This document shows positions 1 through 7,843 of a DNA stretch of 13,461 nucleotides, in pieces. The first letter of the stretch is position 1. The number at the start of each line of letters is the position of its first letter. A program made the translations under genes and the position numbers. The notes below the pieces were generated by a model. That model searched no databases, had not been told where the DNA came from, and was given only the letters and a program-made list of their open reading frames with translations. Source of the stretch: Kiritimatiellales bacterium (GTDB lineage: Bacteria > Verrucomicrobiota > Kiritimatiellia > Kiritimatiellales > Pontiellaceae); assembly GCA_015486775.1 (NCBI GenBank), contig WFRA01000260.1, positions 1 to 13,461 of the forward strand, written 5' to 3'.

Positions 1-401
1 GTACGGCCATCATCATTGCCGGGTCGGGCATGTGCACCGGCGGGCGGGTGAAGCATCACCTCAAGAACAATACCGACCGCGCCGACAGCACCATCCTCTT
101 CGTCGGCTACCAAGCCGTCGGTACGCTGGGGCGGCACATCCTTGAAAAGCCCGAAACCATCCGCATCTTCGGCGAGGAGCATCAACTCAAGGCGAACGTA
201 GAGAAGATTTCCGGTTTCTCGGCCCATGCCGACAAGGAAGAACTTTACCGCTGGATATCCTCGCTCAAGACGCCTCCGCGCAAGGTCTTCGTCACCCATG
301 GCGAGGAAACAGCCGCCGAAGCCTTCAAAGAATTCCTCTCCGGAAAAACCGGCTGGGACTGCATGGTTCCCGAATACGAGCAGGAAGTGCAACTGCGTTG
401 A
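1..401 (+). CDS. beta-CASP metallo-beta-lactamase-fold RNase-like protein, C-terminal part
   Basis: This gene enters from the left edge; only about the last 132 residues are visible, in the frame starting at base 3. The fragment carries SGMCTGGR, then an RIFGEEH segment, then GFSAHADKEEL, and VFVTHGE near the end. These are the C-terminal signatures of the beta-CASP branch of the metallo-beta-lactamase fold (the YSH1/CPSF73-like and TTHA0252-like RNases). The histidines of SAHAD and THGE belong to the metal-site and beta-CASP motifs. Family members are RNA endo- or exonucleases acting in RNA processing or decay in the cytoplasm. The N-terminal HxHxDH metal site lies outside the window, so catalytic competence cannot be judged. 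The stop codon at 399-401 lies at the very start of a dispersed-repeat copy. Family assignment is firm; the specific RNA substrate is unknown. Confidence 0.88.
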   Translation, partial: TAIIIAGSGMCTGGRVKHHLKNNTDRADSTILFVGYQAVGTLGRHILEKPETIRIFGEEHQLKANVEKISGFSAHADKEELYRWISSLKTPPRKVFVTHGEETAAEAFKEFLSGKTGWDCMVPEYEQEVQLR

Positions 402-447
402 ATGTCGAATATCGAGCAAGGAACCGCAGATTGCAGAACGAGGAAGA
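399..447. repeat. dispersed intergenic repeat copy (AATGTCGAATATCGA type)
   Basis: Starting at the stop codon of the beta-CASP gene, the sequence reads TGAATGTCGAATATCGAGCA and runs into an AAGGAA- and GAGGAAG-containing tail. The segment at 6792-6829 inside the permease gene shows the same order of words (AATATC, CGAACAGGGAA, GCGAATCTCGAAG). From memory, strings of this kind recur between genes in many environmental bacterial genomes. The two-copy resemblance is visible here; the genome-wide distribution is recollection and inference. Confidence 0.5.
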
Positions 448-471
448 AATGTTCATCTGTTCTGCGGTTCC
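420..471. repeat. 11-bp perfect inverted repeat downstream of the beta-CASP gene
   Basis: GGAACCGCAGA at 420-430 is the exact reverse complement of TCTGCGGTTCC at 461-471, separated by 30 bases. A second, competing pairing exists between GCAGAAC (433-439) and GTTCTGC (459-465). The stem could end or protect the upstream transcript, but the loop is long and no T-run follows, so it is not a standard intrinsic terminator. Confidence 0.6.
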
Positions 472-546
472 CCCGATTATGCCCTTTCGGGAAGCGCCCA
501 GTTTCTGTATGTTCTCCTCTCGATTTTCCAATGGTTGGAAGAGAAC

Positions 547-552
547 GGGGAG
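547..552 (+). promoter_or_regulatory. ribosome binding site deciding the autotransporter start
   Basis: GGGGAG lies 7 bases before the ATG at 560. The open frame extends upstream to a TTG at 398, but that extension runs through repeat DNA and does not encode a signal peptide. The ATG at 560 has both a good RBS and an immediate signal peptide, so it is the preferred start. Confidence 0.7.
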
Positions 553-559
553 TTTTGGA

Positions 560-3500
560 ATGAGACGGGTTTTGATGATTTTCACTGCACTGCTAGCAAG
601 CGGGGTTGCGGGATTTGGATATACGAATGTGCTGGAGAACGGCGCGAGCCAGACCATCACGAATGGATGGGATGCGGCGGGCGACATGGTGGTGGGCGGT
701 GCCACCCCCAGCAATACGCTCAACATTGTTGGTGGCGGCGCGCTGACCAATATCAATGCCTTTGTCGGTGCGACGGCTGGTGCATCGAACAATACGGCGA
801 CCGTTTCGGGATCCGGTGCCGAGTGGATCAACACCGGCACGTTGCAGGTCGGTGCCGCAGGAAATTCGAACAACTCGGTATCCGTGTCCAGCGGCGGGAT
901 CGTGGATGCAAGCAATCTGGTTCTTGTTGCGGGAAATGGTTTTAATCTGAACAACAAAGGAACGCTATCGCTTTCAGAAGGCCTCGATGTCTCGCAGGCC
1001 GGATTCAATTGGAATACAGGGGGAATCCTATCCGTCGGCGGGGAGTTGACGGGCTTGGTTTCGACCAACGCGGGAACGTTCCTGTCGGGCGAAAAGACGC
1101 TGGTGCTGGAGGGAGGGTCTTTAGCGACCTCGACCAATCTGATCGTGGGCTACGAAAGCTCTGGCAACACGCTGGCGATCACCAACGGCGGAACCGTGTC
1201 CAACGCGAACGGCTATATCGGTTGGGGTGCGGATTCGGCCAACAACTCGGTGTTGGTTTCCGGCTCGGGTTCGGCCTGGACGAACAACGGGAATTTGTAT
1301 GTCGGTGTCTATGGAACCAATTTGCTGGCCGCCGGCGCGGGCAATTCGCTGGCGGCAACGAATGATGCCTGGGTGTTCGTAGGCGGTTTGGATACCAACC
1401 TACCGATCGCAGGCGGGGGGATTGCCGTGGCCGACGGGGCTGAAATGGTCGTGGGCGAGAGTGCCCGCGTTCTGGCCGATGGCGTCTATGTGAGTACCAA
1501 TGGAAACCTCAATCTCGATGGGACACTGGCGGTCAACCACGCCTTCGATGCGGATCAAACCGGGTTTCATTGGAACGACGGTGCCACCTTGGTTGTTCAC
1601 AGCAACTTGACGTTGAGTGCAGATCTGGCAGGAACGAATCAAACACTGAACGTGGATGGCGGCTCGTGGAACCGCGGTGGCGATCTAACCATTGTCGGAA
1701 CCGGGAATACGTTGAAAATCCTGAACGGAGGGGGCGTGACCAACGATGATGCATATGTTGTTGGCTCCAACAACACCGTTGCGGTTTCCGGCGACGGCTC
1801 GGATTGGTTAAACAATGGATCGCTGAATATTACCAATGTGGGCAATAGCGTTGCGGTTGATTCCGGCGGCCGGGTAACGGCCGATTCGCTGAACATTGCG
1901 GTAGAAAACAACTTCAACCTGAACAATGGCGGCACGCTGGCGATGACTGGCGGTTTTGACCTTTCGGAGCAAACCAACCTAAACTGGAACTCCGGCGGCA
2001 ACCTGTCCGTCGCCGGGTCGCTCGAAGGCATGGCCGTGGCAACCAACCTGCCCATGGCCGATGCCGCCTATCTGTCCGACGGCAAGGTTTTGACGCTCGA
2101 CGGCGGACACTGGCTGGCTGGTGATTCTAATTTAGTGGTAGGTCTGAATAACGACCTGAACCAGTTGGTGATTACAAACGGCGGAACGGTGGACAATGCC
2201 GACGGCTACATCGGCTGGGGCGCGAGCGGCGACCTCAACTCCGTGGTGGTGGGCACCGGTTCGGCCTGGACGAACCATGGCGGCGGCCTGTATGTCGGTA
2301 AATACCTCGATGCCGGCACCAATCTGGTGGACTCAGGAAGCGACAATACCCTGGCGGTGCAGGATGGCGGCTGGGTCTTTGTTGGCGAAGGCCGGACCAA
2401 CGGACTGGGCGGCGGGCTGGTCGTGGCCTCCACCAACGGTGCCGAGCTGGTGGTTGGCGGGCAGGGATCGTCGGTCGATGTGGCGCAGACCCTCTACATC
2501 GGAACAGATTCCAACACCGCCGGTTCCGTGGTGGTCGAGGCAGGCGGATCGGCTTCCGCAGGGGGCTTGTCCATTGCCACCAACAGCACATTCGAGCTGT
2601 ACGGCACCTTTGCGGCCACCACCAACTTCGATGCCGGCATGGACGGTTTTGCATGGCATGACGGCGCCACCCTCTCCGTGGGCGGAACCCTGGACGGACT
2701 CGATGCGCTCGGCGGCAGCAACCGCACCCTGGCCATCGATGGCGGAACGTGGGACACCACCGCCACCAACCTCTACATCACCGGTGTCGGCAATACCCTT
2801 TCCATCACCAACGGCGGCTCGGTGGACAGCGCCTCGGCCTACATTGGGCTAACCAGCAACGATGTCGACAATACCGTGCTGGTGGCCGGAAATGGATCGG
2901 AATGGAGCCTGTCCGGCGACCTGTTTGTCAATCCAAGCAACACGCTCGCACTAGCTTCGACCGGGCTCGTTTCGGTTGCCGGCAACATGAGCGTGAGCAA
3001 TGCCACGGTGGCGGGCAGCGGCACGGTGGCCTTCAGCGGTTCCGCCAGCCAGCTGTCGATCTATGGCTCCATCGGCCAGCTCTCCCCCAACGTCCTGTTT
3101 GATGGCGGCGGGGGAGCGGATACGGCCGTCGCCCTCACCGATAGCGAGCTGATCGTGGCCGGATCGCTGACCAACCGCTTTGTCGGCTTTGAAAACCTCA
3201 ACATGACCAACAGCCTGCTCGGCGGCAACGGCGCGGTGGACACCTTCGGGAACATCGGCCTCTCCGGCGGGCGGATCGCCCCCGACGGGGAACTGGTGAT
3301 CGACGGAACCTTCTCGGCCTCCGATACCCTGCTGCAATTGACCGTCGGCGAGAGTAGCCTGGTCTTCACCAACTCCGGCGGACCGCAGAACCTTTCCGGC
3401 CTGCAGGCCGAAATCACGGTGCCCGACACCAACGCCTTCAGCGGAACCATCCTTACTGCAGACGGCGGTTTTTCCGGAAACTTTTCCTCGACCAACTTTA

Positions 3501-4600
3501 TCGAGCACTTCCTGCTGTACGACTTCCAGTTGACTAGCGACGGGACGAGTGTCTCGGTGGAGTCGGAAGCTGCGCAAAATGGCGAGATCGGCGCACAAAT
3601 TGACTATGCCAGCGTCCAGGGCATCCGCGCGGGTTTCAACGGAATGGTGAACGCCGCCTTTGTCCGCACCCGGCAGCTGCGGCGCAATACGGTGGCGACG
3701 GATCACGCCATCTCAAACGAGGCCTATCTGCTCTCCTCCACCAACGCGCCCGCCGGCCCGCAGGGTCCCGGCGACCAAAACACCGTTTTCGGCATGCATT
3801 TCTGGGCGCAACAGTTCAGCGGACAGGGCGACTACGACGCCATGGGGAAATCCGCCGGATTCAAGCTCAACAACAACGGCACCAGCTTTGGGTTCGACCG
3901 GCTTTTTGGCGACTCGCTGGTGGTGGGGGGAAACTACACCTATGCACGCACCGCGGCAAAGTCGACCACCACCGACCGCGTGGATACGGAGACCTACTGG
4001 CTCGGGCTCTACGGCGAATGGCACAAACCCAGCGGCTACTATCTCGACGGACTGCTCGCGTTCGGATGGTCGGACTATGACACTCTCCGCACCGACGGCA
4101 CCTATCAGGGCATCGGCAAGTTTTCGGGCAACGATTTGGGCGGGCACCTCGAAGCCGGAAAATATTTCCACACCCGGCACTGGGCCGTGGCGCCCTATGC
4201 CGGGCTAGGCTATCTTTCCGTCAAGTCGGACGACTATGCGGAGACCGATCCCGGCGGGCCGACGGTGTCGGTGCAGGGTCAGGATGTGGCATCGTTCGAA
4301 TCGACGCTGGGCATCAAGTTGCGCAACCGCTTCGACACCAAGGCTGGTCGTTTCCAGACCATCAGCTATGCCGAGTGGGTCTACGACTTCATTAACGACG
4401 AGATTGGCTCCGCCCTTTCCGACGGCACCGTTTCGGTCGAGACCGCCCGCGTCGCTCCCGGCGAAAACCTCTTCAACGCTGGCCTCGGCCTCGCCTGGAT
4501 CTGCACCGACTACCTCGAAGTCGGCCTCGCCTACGACGGCCGCTTCAACGAAAACTACGAAGAGCACACCGGGTCGTTCATGCTCGACATCCGCTTTTAG
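560..4600 (+). CDS. autotransporter (type Va secretion) with T5SS/PEP-CTERM-type passenger repeats
   Basis: This is a 1346-residue outer-membrane autotransporter. Residues 1-20 form a Sec signal peptide (MRRVLMIFTALLASGVAGFG). Residues about 40-800 are a Gly/Asn/Thr/Ser-rich beta-helical passenger with recurring words such as LxITNGGTVxNAxGYIGWGA, VSGSGSAWTNNG and LYVG, typical of the T5SS/PEP-CTERM-associated repeat family. Residues about 800-1070 are a less repetitive linker and autochaperone-like zone. Residues about 1072-1346 have alternating aromatic beta-strands and end in LDIRF with terminal Phe, as expected of a 12-strand autotransporter barrel recognised by BAM. The passenger has a two-level repeat: GFxWNxGGxLSV-like motifs at about 149, 336, 474 and 697, alternating short and long modules with a period of about 325-331 residues. 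There is no visible protease triad or other catalytic motif, so adhesion or a surface-structural role is more likely than enzymatic activity. Family call is firm; ligand is unknown. Confidence 0.9.
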   Translation: MRRVLMIFTALLASGVAGFGYTNVLENGASQTITNGWDAAGDMVVGGATPSNTLNIVGGGALTNINAFVGATAGASNNTATVSGSGAEWINTGTLQVGAAGNSNNSVSVSSGGIVDASNLVLVAGNGFNLNNKGTLSLSEGLDVSQAGFNWNTGGILSVGGELTGLVSTNAGTFLSGEKTLVLEGGSLATSTNLIVGYESSGNTLAITNGGTVSNANGYIGWGADSANNSVLVSGSGSAWTNNGNLYVGVYGTNLLAAGAGNSLAATNDAWVFVGGLDTNLPIAGGGIAVADGAEMVVGESARVLADGVYVSTNGNLNLDGTLAVNHAFDADQTGFHWNDGATLVVHSNLTLSADLAGTNQTLNVDGGSWNRGGDLTIVGTGNTLKILNGGGVTNDDAYVVGSNNTVAVSGDGSDWLNNGSLNITNVGNSVAVDSGGRVTADSLNIAVENNFNLNNGGTLAMTGGFDLSEQTNLNWNSGGNLSVAGSLEGMAVATNLPMADAAYLSDGKVLTLDGGHWLAGDSNLVVGLNNDLNQLVITNGGTVDNADGYIGWGASGDLNSVVVGTGSAWTNHGGGLYVGKYLDAGTNLVDSGSDNTLAVQDGGWVFVGEGRTNGLGGGLVVASTNGAELVVGGQGSSVDVAQTLYIGTDSNTAGSVVVEAGGSASAGGLSIATNSTFELYGTFAATTNFDAGMDGFAWHDGATLSVGGTLDGLDALGGSNRTLAIDGGTWDTTATNLYITGVGNTLSITNGGSVDSASAYIGLTSNDVDNTVLVAGNGSEWSLSGDLFVNPSNTLALASTGLVSVAGNMSVSNATVAGSGTVAFSGSASQLSIYGSIGQLSPNVLFDGGGGADTAVALTDSELIVAGSLTNRFVGFENLNMTNSLLGGNGAVDTFGNIGLSGGRIAPDGELVIDGTFSASDTLLQLTVGESSLVFTNSGGPQNLSGLQAEITVPDTNAFSGTILTADGGFSGNFSSTNFIEHFLLYDFQLTSDGTSVSVESEAAQNGEIGAQIDYASVQGIRAGFNGMVNAAFVRTRQLRRNTVATDHAISNEAYLLSSTNAPAGPQGPGDQNTVFGMHFWAQQFSGQGDYDAMGKSAGFKLNNNGTSFGFDRLFGDSLVVGGNYTYARTAAKSTTTDRVDTETYWLGLYGEWHKPSGYYLDGLLAFGWSDYDTLRTDGTYQGIGKFSGNDLGGHLEAGKYFHTRHWAVAPYAGLGYLSVKSDDYAETDPGGPTVSVQGQDVASFESTLGIKLRNRFDTKAGRFQTISYAEWVYDFINDEIGSALSDGTVSVETARVAPGENLFNAGLGLAWICTDYLEVGLAYDGRFNENYEEHTGSFMLDIRF

Positions 4601-4608
4601 GTAGCCGC

Positions 4609-4638
4609 CACAGACAAACACGGATGAACACAGACGGA
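4609..4638. repeat. three imperfect 10-bp tandem units (CACAGACAAA type)
   Basis: CACAGACAAA (4609-4618), CACGGATGAA (4619-4628) and CACAGACGGA (4629-4638) stand head to tail in the 105-base gap between the autotransporter and the TPR gene. Strings of this form are, from memory, a widespread intergenic repeat in environmental genomes. No function can be assigned from the sequence. Confidence 0.55.
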
Positions 4639-4705
4639 AAAGGAATGAATGCACGCAATGCGTATCGCCGGCATCCTGCCGACCTTGGTTGATTGGAGGT
4701 AAAAA

Positions 4706-6229
4706 ATGCGATTAAAGCAAGGTATGGCAATCGGATCGGTTTTGCTGTTTTTCGGCGGCATGGCCGAGGCATCGTTTTTTTCTGATCTGATCGAATCGAT
4801 GGCCGTCTCCATCACCGAACAGCGGGATGTAGCAAAGGCGCCAGACTGCGAGCTGTCGGCCGATGCCGCATTGGCAAAAAGCATCGAGTTGCTCAGCGAT
4901 GGGCGACAGGCCGAGGCGGAAGATCTGATCAAATCCGCCGTAAAAACCCACCGCGACGATGTCCGCATCCTCTTTGCCAAAGGCGTGCTTGAACGCTCCC
5001 GCTACAACAAGGTTGCGGGCGATGTCTGGTTTGCCCTGGCCCGCAGAAAAAAAGACAACAAAGCACTCTCCCGCGCGGCCTGGCTCTCGACCCAACTGGA
5101 TCGAGGCCGTTCGGTGGATGGAAATCTAGCCGAACTCATCCGCCTCTCCGACGAAAACCCCGACGACATCTATCTCCTCTGGCTCGGTGCCATCCAGTGC
5201 CGCGAACAGAGCAAGCAAGATGATGATGTTGAAATAGCGGAACTGGGCCGGGAGCGGTATGAGATGCTTTTGAGGAAATTCCGGATTGGCCCAGTCATGC
5301 TTCATCAATTCTACGCCAACATCCTGGCGGAGACGCTAAAGGATTATGAAACCGCGATGGAGCACCGGGTACTGGCGGTCTCGATGGAAGCCACCGGCTG
5401 GTCGCTCTTCGGCATGGGGAATACACTTGTTTCCATGAAAAACTATGAGTGGGGCAGCGCGGTTTTGGCACGAGCGGTAAGAACAAACCCGCACAACGCC
5501 AAATATGTGAACCGCTGGGGCGATGCGCTCTATTATCTCAAGCGTTATGAGGAGGCAGAGGAAAAGTATCGAAAGGCCATCCGTCTACGACCTAGAAAAG
5601 GATACTATTGGAGTGACCTAGGACTCAGCCTAGACAAACAAGGTAACCGGGAAGAGGAAATGTTCAAGGCCTATAAGCGAGCTGTTGAATTGGGATACGA
5701 CCGGTCACTCGGATCCCTTGCACGGTGCTACCGCAGCGGATTCGGAATAGAAAAAGATGAGAAGAAAGCCTTTGAGCTCTACTTGCGCTATCAGAAAATA
5801 TACCCGAATTCATCATGGGTGAGCCGTATGATTGCCGAGTGCTATCACTCGGGGTCCGGGGTGGAACGGGATGCCCACAAAGCTCTCGACAATTTTGAAA
5901 AGGCGGTTGAGTTGGCTCCGGATGATTCGGTTGCACTGAATTCGCTGGCCTGGAATTTGGTGGTCAACAAGGATCCGGAGCTACACGACTATCCCCGGGC
6001 GATTGAATTGGTTAAGCGCTCCATCGCGCTGGATGAAAACAAATACAACCTCGACACGCTGGCCGTGGCCTATTTCAAGAACAAGCAATATGATGAAGCC
6101 GTAAAGGCGCAAGAACGGATCATCGAGCTTTGGAAGGAGAAAAATCCCGGCAAGCCGGTTTCCAAGGGAAAGTTAAAACGGCTGGAGAAATATAGAAAGG
6201 CACTGGAAGATTCGAAGGAGGCGCCCTGA
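4706..6229 (+). CDS. secreted/periplasmic TPR and Sel1-like repeat protein
   Basis: This encodes a 507-residue protein. The start is set by GGAGGT at 4695-4700, five bases before the ATG. Residues 1-22 (MRLKQGMAIGSVLLFFGGMA and the following EA) look like a Sec signal peptide, implying periplasmic or envelope location. The rest is helical repeat: a TPR-like unit at about 53-85, further helices over 105-260, a clear TPR at about 265-298, two Sel1-like units at about 331-366 (SLARCYRSGFGIEKDEKKAF) and 368-403 (CYHSGSGVERDAHKALDNF), and a final TPR at about 446-476. Such proteins are scaffolds for protein-protein contact; no catalytic motif is seen. It ends TGA overlapping the ATG of the downstream permease, so the two are probably made from one message. 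A regulatory or assembly role for the permease is possible but is only inferred from that coupling. Confidence 0.85.
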   Translation: MRLKQGMAIGSVLLFFGGMAEASFFSDLIESMAVSITEQRDVAKAPDCELSADAALAKSIELLSDGRQAEAEDLIKSAVKTHRDDVRILFAKGVLERSRYNKVAGDVWFALARRKKDNKALSRAAWLSTQLDRGRSVDGNLAELIRLSDENPDDIYLLWLGAIQCREQSKQDDDVEIAELGRERYEMLLRKFRIGPVMLHQFYANILAETLKDYETAMEHRVLAVSMEATGWSLFGMGNTLVSMKNYEWGSAVLARAVRTNPHNAKYVNRWGDALYYLKRYEEAEEKYRKAIRLRPRKGYYWSDLGLSLDKQGNREEEMFKAYKRAVELGYDRSLGSLARCYRSGFGIEKDEKKAFELYLRYQKIYPNSSWVSRMIAECYHSGSGVERDAHKALDNFEKAVELAPDDSVALNSLAWNLVVNKDPELHDYPRAIELVKRSIALDENKYNLDTLAVAYFKNKQYDEAVKAQERIIELWKEKNPGKPVSKGKLKRLEKYRKALEDSKEAP

Positions 6230-7671
6230 TGCTTTCATTTAGTTGCCTGTGCGTGCTGCTGGGGCTGGGCTACTGGGTTCGGCGCAAGGTGGCGCTGTTG
6301 CAAAGGCTGTTCCTTCCCGCAAGCGTGGTGGCGGGGCTGATCGGACTGGCGCTTTTCCAGACCCTGGAAATTCCTGCCGCAGTTTCCAAGGGTTGGAACC
6401 AGCTTCCGGGGCAACTGATCAATATTGTCTTTGCCTGCCTCTTTCTCGGCGCCGCCCTGCCGCCGGTTTCCAAGGTCTGGAAAAGCGCCGGGCGACAACT
6501 GGCCTACGGGCAGATCGTGGCGTGGGGGCAATATGCGGTGGGTTGCCTCTTTGTCCTGCTGTTGCTCGGCCCCCTCTTTGGCCTGCCCGATATTTTTGCC
6601 GGCATCATGCCGGTGGGCTTCGAGGGTGGCCACGGCACCGCGGGCGGCATGGGGCCGGTCTTCGACCAGCTCGGCTTCCCGGAAATGAAAGACTATGCCC
6701 TCGCCAGCGCCACCGGCGGAATCATGGGCGCCATCATCGTCGGCATGGGGCTGGTCAACTGGGCCGTGCGCAAGGGCTATGTGGAAAAGAAAATATCCAA
6801 TCGCGAACAGGGAATGGCGAATCTCGAAGAGGCGATGTCCCCGTCCGTAGAAGCGACGTCCCCGTCGCTTGACAAGCAAACGGCAAGCGACGAGGACGTC
6901 GCTTCTACGATCGATCAAGCCTTTGCAGAAGGCATTATTCCCATGGAGCATCGTCCATCCTCTGGAAAACTCACCGTCTCCTCCGATGTCATCGGCACCC
7001 TCTCCCTGCACCTTGCCTTTGTCGGTGCAGCGATCCTGCTGGGCTGGCTGATGAAGGAGGGCTTGCTGTTGCTGGCCGCAAAACTTCCCGGCACCGGAGC
7101 CGATATTTTCCGTAGCTTCCCGCTCTTTCCACTCTGCATGCTCGGCGGGGTGATCGTCCAAATGCTAGCCGACCGCTTCGACCAGCACCACCACATGGAT
7201 GCCGACACCATGCTGCGCATCCAAAACGCCGCACTCGACTTTCTCGTCGTCGCCGCCATCGCCACCATCCGCCTCGATGTCGTGGCCCAACACTGGCTAC
7301 CGCTCGTCATCCTGATTGCCGCCGGTATTTTGTGGAACGTATTTTGCCTCACCGTCCTCGCGCGCCGCGCCTTCCCCGACGCCTGGTTCGAGCGCGGAAT
7401 CGCCGAGATGGGGCAATCCATGGGCGTGACCGCCACCGGCCTGCTGTTGCTCCGCGTGGTGGATCCCAATTATGAAACCGAAGCCGCCGAAGCCTTCGCC
7501 GCCAAGCAGCTCCTGCACGAACCCTTTATGGGCGGCGGCCTCTGGACTGGTACGGCGATCCCCCTGCTTGCCCTCTGGGGCGGCTGGCCCATCCTCGGCA
7601 TCGCCCTCTCCGTCATGGCCATCTGGGCTCTCGTGCTACTGGCGATGAATCGGAAAAGTTCCGGGGTGTAG
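6229..7671 (+). CDS. sodium/glutamate symporter (GltS) family permease with expanded central loop
   Basis: This is a 480-residue integral membrane protein. It begins at the ATG overlapping the TPR gene stop, with GGAG at 6217-6220. Hydrophobic helices fill residues about 1-180 and 250-475, separated by a hydrophilic loop at about 182-248. Two GltS-like signatures are visible: GFEGGHGTAGGMGPVFDQLG at 131-150, corresponding to the conserved SGGHGT region in the first repeat, and EMGQSMGVTATGLLLLRVVD at 393-412 in the second inverted repeat. The family imports glutamate or related anions with sodium across the inner membrane. E. coli GltS is about 400 residues; the extra length here is largely the central loop, encoded by repeat-derived DNA (6792-6908). 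Family membership is likely but distant, so the actual substrate is uncertain and no symbol is given. Confidence 0.8.
   Translation: MLSFSCLCVLLGLGYWVRRKVALLQRLFLPASVVAGLIGLALFQTLEIPAAVSKGWNQLPGQLINIVFACLFLGAALPPVSKVWKSAGRQLAYGQIVAWGQYAVGCLFVLLLLGPLFGLPDIFAGIMPVGFEGGHGTAGGMGPVFDQLGFPEMKDYALASATGGIMGAIIVGMGLVNWAVRKGYVEKKISNREQGMANLEEAMSPSVEATSPSLDKQTASDEDVASTIDQAFAEGIIPMEHRPSSGKLTVSSDVIGTLSLHLAFVGAAILLGWLMKEGLLLLAAKLPGTGADIFRSFPLFPLCMLGGVIVQMLADRFDQHHHMDADTMLRIQNAALDFLVVAAIATIRLDVVAQHWLPLVILIAAGILWNVFCLTVLARRAFPDAWFERGIAEMGQSMGVTATGLLLLRVVDPNYETEAAEAFAAKQLLHEPFMGGGLWTGTAIPLLALWGGWPILGIALSVMAIWALVLLAMNRKSSGV
6792..6829. repeat. dispersed repeat copy inside the permease gene
   Basis: The segment encoding approximately ISNREQGMANLEE (residues 189-201) has the same word order as the intergenic repeat at 399-447: AATATC, then CGAACAGGGAA, then GCGAATCTCGAAG. 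It lies in frame in the loop between the two membrane halves, directly before the palindromic element at 6832-6908. Confidence 0.45.
6832..6908. repeat. in-frame composite palindromic element within the permease gene
   Basis: Two 25-base arms, 6847-6871 and 6884-6908, are reverse complements with a single mismatch (24 of 25) across a 12-base spacer. Each arm is also a hairpin in itself: 8-bp stems AAGCGACG/CGTCGCTT with loops TCCC (6859-6862) and AGGA (6893-6896). A further half copy, GCGATGTCCCCGTC at 6832-6845, precedes the left arm. The element is translated as part of residues about 202-227 (including SPSLDKQTASDEDVAST) with no frame disruption. Its architecture resembles REP/BIME-type inverted pairs of palindromic units; intragenic coding analogues are known as Rickettsia palindromic elements. 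Confidence 0.8.
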
Positions 7672-7697
7672 AAGCCATTGGTTCGATTTTAAGGCGC

Positions 7698-7755
7698 AGG
7701 CGGGACGCCTACGGTACGGTTTGTATCGCAGGCCGCTGGCCTGCCCGCTTGCGGG
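7698..7755. repeat. cluster of three short hairpins between convergent genes
   Basis: AGGCG (7698-7702) and CGCCT (7706-7710) pair across GGA. GCAGGCC (7728-7734) and GGCCTGC (7738-7744) pair across GCT. CCCGC (7744-7748) and GCGGG (7751-7755) pair across TT. They lie in the 172-base gap where the permease operon and the minus-strand sulfur operon converge, so the strong 7-bp stem may limit read-through from both sides. No T-run follows on either strand, so I call this a repeat and not an intrinsic terminator. The remainder of the gap to 7843 shows only one further weak stem (TAGCA at 7810-7814 with TGCTA at 7818-7822). Confidence 0.6.
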
Positions 7756-7843
7756 GATTGCGCATTACCTAAGGCGCGGCACAGCAAGCGACTGGATGAA
7801 TGCGCTGGTTAGCAGTTTGCTAGGTTCAATGAGGGTTCCTTTT

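Noticed and set aside
398..559. Upstream in-frame extension of the autotransporter from TTG at 398
   Set aside because: The extension is encoded by repeat DNA and gives no signal peptide at its start. A good RBS and a textbook signal peptide begin at ATG 560.
325..1137. Long minus-strand frame opposite the autotransporter start, with similar ones throughout 2200-3700
   Set aside because: Antisense shadows of Gly/Asn/Thr-rich repeat codons. The plus-strand product has a signal peptide, repeats and barrel.
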